From contig DCQM01000220.1 in the NCBI GenBank assembly GCA_002323895.1, positions 1 to 12,533 on the forward strand: a DNA stretch of 12,533 nt, read 5' to 3'. Positions 8,601-12,533 of the stretch are shown here, one piece after another (position 1 is the first letter of the stretch; the number at the start of each line of letters is the position of its first letter). Source of the DNA: Akkermansiaceae bacterium UBA1518 (GTDB taxonomy: Bacteria; Verrucomicrobiota; Verrucomicrobiia; Verrucomicrobiales; Akkermansiaceae). A program made the position numbers and the translations under genes. The notes under the pieces were generated by a model. That model was not told where the DNA came from and searched no databases. It saw nothing but the letters and a program-made list of their open reading frames with translations.

Positions 8601-9248
8601 TACGGGTTCGCCACCCGGCCCTTTGACGAGCCGAAAGCGCACGTCCTTAAGTTCCTCTCCAGGTGGAATCCGGTTGGTTAAAAGATAGCCATCTAAATCG
8701 CCATCACGGTCATAGTCGCTGAAGGCCATCATTAAACTGGCTCCCTTAAAAGCGAGTCCTTGTTCTTCCGCCTGATCTTCAAATCCCTTCCCAGCTTGGT
8801 TAATAAAAAGCCGGTTGGGGCCATCAAAAGCGCAGAGATAAAGATCAAGCCAACCGTCGCCGTCCACATCAGCCCAGGTGCAACCTGCTCCCCAAAGACC
8901 AGGTGACGCTATTCCCATTTCCTCGGTAACATCCTCGAATTTGAAGTCCCCGAGGTTTCGATAGAGCCGTCCCCCGTCAGTCATTCTCGAAAGAAAAAGA
9001 TCTGTATCTCCGTCGCGGTCAAAGTCCCCCAGACAAACTCCTCCTCCGGTAAAAGAGCCACTAATTTCTGCCGCCCACTTTACAGGAGGCTTCCATTCGC
9101 GCGTGAAATCAATTCCTGTTCTTTCTGCATCTAAGCGGTCAAACATGGTCGTTCCCTCAGATGAATTAGGTTTGTTAAGTCTATGGCCCTCGATGGCTTT
9201 CACGGGAGCGGAAAGGGTCACCACCGCTAAAAAAGGAAAAAATTTCAT
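5634..9248 (-). CDS. FG-GAP/VCBS repeat protein with two ASPIC/UnbV modules (CRTAC1-like)
   Basis: A large exported Ca-binding beta-propeller protein of 1204 residues, probably an adhesion or ligand-binding scaffold; no catalytic domain is seen. A Sec signal peptide covers residues 1-18 (cleavage after PVKA). Two similar halves follow. The first has seven DxDxDG-type calcium loops (starting at 75, 127, 178, 276, 328, 411, 498) and a complete ASPIC/UnbV domain (about 538-613, with HFGLG and VVIDWPDGGRQIL). A Lys-rich linker (620-628) leads to eight more loops (670, 726, 786, 842, 893, 923, 1026, 1090), two of them decayed (DVDGSGRKR at 923, DVNSDRW at 1090). A weaker second ASPIC-like domain ends the protein (about 1131-1200). 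FSMGSDVADINNDG with HYKEKMSMGNM (320-357) marks a subfamily common in these phyla. ATG 9248 is fixed by an in-frame stop just upstream (TAA, 9254-9252). It is the first gene of the operon, divergent from the CotH gene. A slippery heptamer (7386-7380) falls in the linker. Confidence 0.93.
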   Translation of the reverse strand: MKFFPFLAVVTLSAPVKAIEGHRLNKPNSSEGTTMFDRLDAERTGIDFTREWKPPVKWAAEISGSFTGGGVCLGDFDRDGDTDLFLSRMTDGGRLYRNLGDFKFEDVTEEMGIASPGLWGAGCTWADVDGDGWLDLYLCAFDGPNRLFINQAGKGFEDQAEEQGLAFKGASLMMAFSDYDRDGDLDGYLLTNRIPPGEELKDVRFRLVKGPGGEPVILPEEMQQYAGLIKSPGGYKQIASGQFDRLYRNDGGKFVEVGKEAGVRESEYGLSATWWDYDADGWPDLYVANDFYGADHLYRNKGDGTFEDVAPRALPHTPWFSMGSDVADINNDGLFDYMASDMAGSDHYKEKMSMGNMTGKDSDSWFLNWPIPAQYMRNAVYLNTGTGRFNEIAFQTGLAATDWTWAIKFGDLDCDGREDVFISTGMSRDWFNSDLRNQEEALILGKGSAAGRAFWDDKEPLALKNWAFRNDGDLKFSDVGREWGLDVKAVSYGAALGDLDGDGDLDLVVNNFGGAPGVYRNGQEKGERLTLDLRGAGRNYSALGAVVRVEISSEPSVLMRTVTASRGFMSSNDTLLHFGLGEANKVNRVVIDWPDGGRQILENLAAGMRYVIEQPENLPPRKKKEAKTLFTESRMLSRVRPTEDIFNDFSRQPLLPSMHSQMGPGIAVGDLNSDGREDLYVSHPAGQEGKLYQQTDGSGRSTFSALETKVLAVDAASEDMAPLFFDADNDGDLDLFVVSGGVEGDLGQKVYRDRLYLNSGSGEFQKAPLGMLPGSAKSGSVACAADYDRDGDLDLFVGARLVPGSYPESPQSELLQNDGGKKFVDVAAGRFGGLVTSALWTDVDGDGWLDLLVTREWGAIALFRNNKGELIEDTQKAGLTDRAGWWNSIVGGDFDGDGDFDYVVGNNGLNTKYETPALLYYGDVDGSGRKRILEAEMEKGKCYPIRGLSCSSNAMPFLRKKTPKFHDFASATLFDLYSGGLDKADRYEVNTLESGLLINSGQGIFEFRSLPAIAQVAPVFGMAVSDFDGDGNLDVFLAQNSFAPQVETGRMDGGTGALLKGLGDGFFEAIRADRSGIIAAGDAKGVALADVNSDRWPDLLVANNDAAMQVFESVPPPGARSLTVELKALPVLTIGALVKVTLESGKTFIREISAGGSYLSQSSSSPQFTIPIGESAKSISVRWSDGETTSAQVTRDTMSISRGH

Positions 9249-9312
9249 TATTTATCTACTAAAGAAGCTACTTGAATAATGCCTCCTGACTCAAGAGGCT
9301 ATTATCTCTCTC
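9249..9312. promoter_or_regulatory. divergent intergenic region with a bulged inverted repeat
   Basis: This 64-base gap separates two start codons that point away from each other (9248 minus, 9313 plus), so both promoters must lie here or inside coding sequence. It holds ATAATGCCTC (9276-9285) and GAGGC-T-ATTAT (9295-9305), an inverted repeat with 10-bp arms, one bulged T and a 9-base loop. An overlapping alternative pairing exists, CTTGA (9271-9275) with TCAAG (9291-9295). Plus-strand AATAAT (9275-9280) resembles a -10 box, but the matching -35 is poor; on the minus strand TTGAGT (9294-9289) could be a -35. The repeat could be an operator shared by both directions or a hairpin in the CotH-gene leader. 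No terminator is seen. Confidence 0.4.
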
Positions 9313-12300
9313 ATGAAATTGCTTGCTCAAACTTTCATTGCACTGCTCCTTATTACGGCTTTTCGGGCCCAAGCTGAGCTCGTCGCCCACTGGCCACTTG
9401 ACGGCAATGCAAAAGATCTCCTTGGGAATCACGACGGCGCCGAATCTGGCGTGATCTTTGGCGTAGAGGGAGCCGCCAACCACACTGGCACCGCAGCCGA
9501 GTTTAATGGTTCCAATTCAACCATTACGGTGCCTTTTGATTCAGCAATGAATCCAGAAAGTTTTACCCTTTCAATGTGGGTCAATGCCGATAGCACGAAC
9601 GGCTTTGCGTCCCCAGTCACCAGCCGCGACGACACACCGACATCGGTTCATGGTTACCTTGTATATAATGACAACCGCGGAAATTGGAATTTTTGGACCG
9701 GAACAGGTGGGCCTTCCGGAGCCTGGAATCAAATGTCCGGAGGCAAGGTCGAAATCGGCTCCTGGACCCATATCGCCGTCAGCTTTGATGACAACAGCCA
9801 AACAAAAAAACTCTATGTCAACGGCTCGCTTGCAGGTTCCAATTCAGCTCCTAACCTTTATGATCCTAACGGCCCTCAATCGGAAAACCTACACATCGGA
9901 TCAGGTGCCGACAGTGGTGGAGCATTTTTCTTCGATGGCCTGATCGATGATGTTGCTCTTTGGGATCACGCTTTAACTTCGGCAGAAATCAAAGACCTCA
10001 TGACGAATGGCGTGCCGGGCGGACCGCCTTCCGTCACGACATTCGAGGCCAGTCCTCCATTCATTGATTCCGGGCAAAATGTCACTCTTTCTTGGGATAT
10101 TCAAAATGCCACCTCGGTAAGCATTTCGCCCAATGTGGGTAGCGTCGCTGCGGATCGCGGAAACATCGTGGTGACTCCCTCCGAAACCACCACTTACACC
10201 ATCACCGCAATCGGAGAATCATCTCCCGCAGCGACATCCCAAATCACGGTCGGAGTGGATGTCGAATCTTTAGATCCCATCATCACCGAATTTCTCGCAG
10301 ACAATAAAACCGGACTCATCGCGCCCGATGGTAATCGCTCTGACTGGATCGAACTCCATAATCCAAATCCTTTTGCCATAGAAATCGGAGGTTGGCATCT
10401 CAGCGACGACTCTACCCAACTCGAGAAATTTACTTTTCCTTCCGGCCAAATTTCAGCGGGCGGTTACAAGATCTTCTTCGCTGACAGCAGCCTTGAAGCA
10501 CTCAATTTCAAACTCTCAAAAACCGGCGATTATCTCGCGCTATCGGATCCAAACGGGAATCTAATCTCGGAGTTTTCTCCCGCTTATCCAGCCCAATTCG
10601 ATGATGTTTCTTATGGCCTCAGCAGCTCGGGAACCCTCACTTATCTCGAACCAACCCCAGGCGCAGCCAACGGTTCCTCACGAAGAGAAATCGGCCCCAA
10701 GGTTAAAGGGCTGACTCGAAACCCATTACCACCCACTCCTGAGGAAGACCTCATCATTAGCGCAAATATCACTCCACGAATTGGCGCCATTGCCAGCTCC
10801 AAGCTCTTCTATCGCGTTGGATTTGGAACAGAACGACAACTCAGGATGACGAAGGGTGCAGACGACCAATATAGCACGACAATTCCCGCGAGTGCCTATG
10901 AGGCTGGAGAAATGGTCCGTTGGTATCTTATCGCAACAACAACTTCCGGAGAATCGACCCGCGAACCACCCTTCCCCGATCTCACCGAATCAGCGGAATA
11001 CTTTGGAACTGTGATCAGCGATCCTAGCATCTCGGTTGACCAACCGGTCATGCATTGGTTTGTCAAAAATATCGGAGCAGCAGACACGCGTGGAGGGACC
11101 CGAGGGTCCCTCTATTTTGAAGGCCAATTTTATGACAATATTTTCTGCCGTATCCGCGGACAAAGCACCGCAAACTGGCCGAAGCACAAATATAAGTTCG
11201 ACTTCTTCCGCGGTGATCATTTCAGGTGGAAACCAGAAGCCAAACGAGTTGAGGAAATTAATGTCAATTCCCACTATCGCGATTCCTATGTCCGCGAGAA
11301 TACGATCTTCGCCTTCCTCAACGAAGCGGGCGCAATGGCTCCCGAAACGCGCTACCTTTGGATTAAGCGTAACGGATCCAACATGGGACTTTTTACTTTT
11401 GTAGAGCAAGTCGATGAGGAATTTCTTGAACGCCGTGGTATCGACCCAACTGGCTCAATGTATAAGGCGATCAATGTTCCGGCTACCCTTTCACCCACCG
11501 TAAACTCCAGCCTCTACCGTAAAGTCCTGCGAAAAAACGAACCTTACACGGAGCTTCGCGAGCTGACTTCGGGGATTAATATTTCAAATCCTAATCGTTT
11601 CGAATTCGTGGCCGACGCGGTGAATGTGCCCAACTACATTAATGTGATGGCGGCAATGTGTGTTCCTTTCAACCACGACCAACTCACCAAGAACTACTAC
11701 GTTTATCATGACTTAGATCGCGGCGAGTGGTTTCGCATTGCATGGGATGGCGATCAGGGGCTTCCCACTGGCCGGACAAATGGTAACGAGAACTGGTCAA
11801 GCCCACTCTATGGCGACGCCTTGCACACTCAGGAATTATTGGGCGGCAACCCCAACCCCATCTGGCAAAACCACCTCCACGCGGCTATCCTCGATAATCC
11901 GGTGACTCGCGAAATGTATATGCGCCGAGTCAGAACGCTAATGGATGAATACCTCGCTATCCCCGAAGCCGGACCCTCAACCACCATTCTCGACCAAGGA
12001 GCACGCCTTCGCTACTTGGCTCCAACCGATGCCTCCCTAGAATCAAGCTGGTATCTCCCCGAATTCGATGACTCCGATTGGCTCTCTGGCATCGCCGGAC
12101 TCGGTTACGAAAACAATCCCGGCGACTACTTGGGCCTGATCGAAACTCGGGTTAAACCTTCCGAAAGCCTCCCGAATGGCACTTCCGTTTACCAACGCTT
12201 CCACTTCAACGTGGCCGATCCTCCTTCCTCAGATCTCGTCTTAAAAATGCGCTATGACGATGGCTTCGTAGCCTATCTTAATGGTAAAGAGATTGCCCGT

Positions 12301-12533
12301 GACAACATCAACGGAACAGTTCGTTACAACTCCACTGCTTCATCACATCCAGATAGCCAGGCCGTCAACTTTGTCGAATTCCCTCTTCCCGGAGTATCAC
12401 TGATCCCTGGCGAAAACGTTCTCGCCATCCAGATCATTAATCAGTCATCGGGAAGCAGTGACCTTCTCTGCGAACCAGAACTGGTCGACCGCCCGGGTGC
12501 CAATGGTGGATACTTTGAGGGCCTCTTAGAAGG
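9313..12533 (+). CDS. secreted LamG / Ig-like / lamin-tail / CotH-kinase protein, C-terminus beyond window
   Basis: A multidomain extracellular protein of a type common in Verrucomicrobiota. The frame is open from ATG 9313 to the right edge, 1073 codons without a stop. Order: Sec signal peptide 1-21 (cleavage AQA-E); LamG/concanavalin-like domain 22-235, a likely glycan or protein binder; Ig-like domain 238-316; lamin-tail domain about 322-455; a connecting beta domain about 460-570; CotH kinase about 579-865; then a galactose-binding-like domain about 893-1060 (SSWYLPEFDDSDW, DDGFVAYLNGKEIA). The CotH part keeps the family motifs: RGQST (615-619), Lys 624/626/628, D657, E698, YK (717-718), NHDQLTKN (787-794) and WDGDQG (811-816), the Asp residues being the expected metal and catalytic sites. 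CotH proteins studied elsewhere phosphorylate serines; the substrate here is unknown. It is divergent from the operon. ATG 9313 gives a clean signal peptide but has no Shine-Dalgarno. Confidence 0.92.
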   Translation, partial: MKLLAQTFIALLLITAFRAQAELVAHWPLDGNAKDLLGNHDGAESGVIFGVEGAANHTGTAAEFNGSNSTITVPFDSAMNPESFTLSMWVNADSTNGFASPVTSRDDTPTSVHGYLVYNDNRGNWNFWTGTGGPSGAWNQMSGGKVEIGSWTHIAVSFDDNSQTKKLYVNGSLAGSNSAPNLYDPNGPQSENLHIGSGADSGGAFFFDGLIDDVALWDHALTSAEIKDLMTNGVPGGPPSVTTFEASPPFIDSGQNVTLSWDIQNATSVSISPNVGSVAADRGNIVVTPSETTTYTITAIGESSPAATSQITVGVDVESLDPIITEFLADNKTGLIAPDGNRSDWIELHNPNPFAIEIGGWHLSDDSTQLEKFTFPSGQISAGGYKIFFADSSLEALNFKLSKTGDYLALSDPNGNLISEFSPAYPAQFDDVSYGLSSSGTLTYLEPTPGAANGSSRREIGPKVKGLTRNPLPPTPEEDLIISANITPRIGAIASSKLFYRVGFGTERQLRMTKGADDQYSTTIPASAYEAGEMVRWYLIATTTSGESTREPPFPDLTESAEYFGTVISDPSISVDQPVMHWFVKNIGAADTRGGTRGSLYFEGQFYDNIFCRIRGQSTANWPKHKYKFDFFRGDHFRWKPEAKRVEEINVNSHYRDSYVRENTIFAFLNEAGAMAPETRYLWIKRNGSNMGLFTFVEQVDEEFLERRGIDPTGSMYKAINVPATLSPTVNSSLYRKVLRKNEPYTELRELTSGINISNPNRFEFVADAVNVPNYINVMAAMCVPFNHDQLTKNYYVYHDLDRGEWFRIAWDGDQGLPTGRTNGNENWSSPLYGDALHTQELLGGNPNPIWQNHLHAAILDNPVTREMYMRRVRTLMDEYLAIPEAGPSTTILDQGARLRYLAPTDASLESSWYLPEFDDSDWLSGIAGLGYENNPGDYLGLIETRVKPSESLPNGTSVYQRFHFNVADPPSSDLVLKMRYDDGFVAYLNGKEIARDNINGTVRYNSTASSHPDSQAVNFVEFPLPGVSLIPGENVLAIQIINQSSGSSDLLCEPELVDRPGANGGYFEGLLE
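11093..11112 (+). repeat. perfect 9-bp-arm inverted repeat inside the CotH gene
   Basis: GAGGGACCC (11093-11101) and GGGTCCCTC (11104-11112) are perfect complements separated by GA. The sequence can form a GC-rich hairpin followed by T-rich TATTTTG. It lies at the start of the CotH kinase domain and encodes Arg-Gly-Gly-Thr-Arg-Gly-Ser-Leu. It looks like a weak intrinsic terminator or a palindromic binding site. One such repeat by chance in 12.5 kb is not surprising. Confidence 0.5.

Noticed and set aside
9804..9813. A AAA AAA run in the CotH gene as another frameshift site
   Set aside because: There is no Shine-Dalgarno-like element upstream and the -1 frame runs past a dozen codons inside the LamG domain, so no sensible product results.
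1..12533. Defence system, CRISPR array, mobile element, tRNA or rRNA
   Set aside because: No nuclease, transposase, integrase, spaced repeats or structural RNA motif was seen in either strand; nearly all sequence is accounted for by six coding regions.

Overview
The window reads as a piece of a Verrucomicrobiota chromosome (Planctomycetota is the alternative), with roughly even base composition. The reason is the protein mix. PSCyt2/PSD1 (DUF1549/DUF1553), DUF1501, ASPIC/UnbV-FG-GAP, PQQ-like 'WPQW' propellers and LamG/lamin-tail/CotH proteins are expanded together in those phyla. Assignment is by protein family only; there is no rRNA or marker gene here. Most starts have no Shine-Dalgarno sequence, which also fits.

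Layout. Five genes on the minus strand are packed head to tail from 9248 down through the left edge: a 1204-aa FG-GAP/ASPIC protein (5634-9248), a PSCyt2-PSD1 protein (3648-5576), a Tat-exported DUF1501 protein (2253-3641), a ten-helix EamA/DMT transporter (1313-2197) and a PQQ-like propeller protein cut by the window start (1-1235). The gaps are 57, 6, 55 and 77 bases, so an operon is likely. A 64-base divergent gap (9249-9312) holding a bulged inverted repeat separates it from a plus-strand gene (9313 to the right edge). That gene encodes a secreted multidomain CotH-kinase protein and is cut by the window end. No gap exceeds 100 bases, and I see no tRNA, rRNA, CRISPR array, transposon or phage gene.

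How the genes may work together. Four of the five operon products look exported: Sec-type leaders on the FG-GAP and PQQ-like proteins, a weak leader on the PSCyt2-PSD1 protein, and a twin-arginine leader on DUF1501. The PSCyt2-PSD1/DUF1501 neighbour pair is widespread in these phyla and has no established function. PSCyt2 carries a CxxCH motif and DUF1501 has an alkaline-phosphatase/sulfatase-like fold. The two propeller proteins look like extracellular or periplasmic binding scaffolds, and the transporter would serve the inner membrane. An envelope function such as handling of a polymer or its breakdown products is plausible but is inference.

The least expected signal is a set of A AAA AAG slippery heptamers in the correct phase in four consecutive operon genes. 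In three of them the -1 frame stops within eight codons. The one in the PSCyt2-PSD1 gene sits between its two domains and has a Shine-Dalgarno-like AGGGAG 7 bases upstream, much like the E. coli dnaX frameshift site. It could yield a PSCyt2-only protein. The counter-explanation, Lys-rich linkers in a genome that does not avoid A-runs, is also real.
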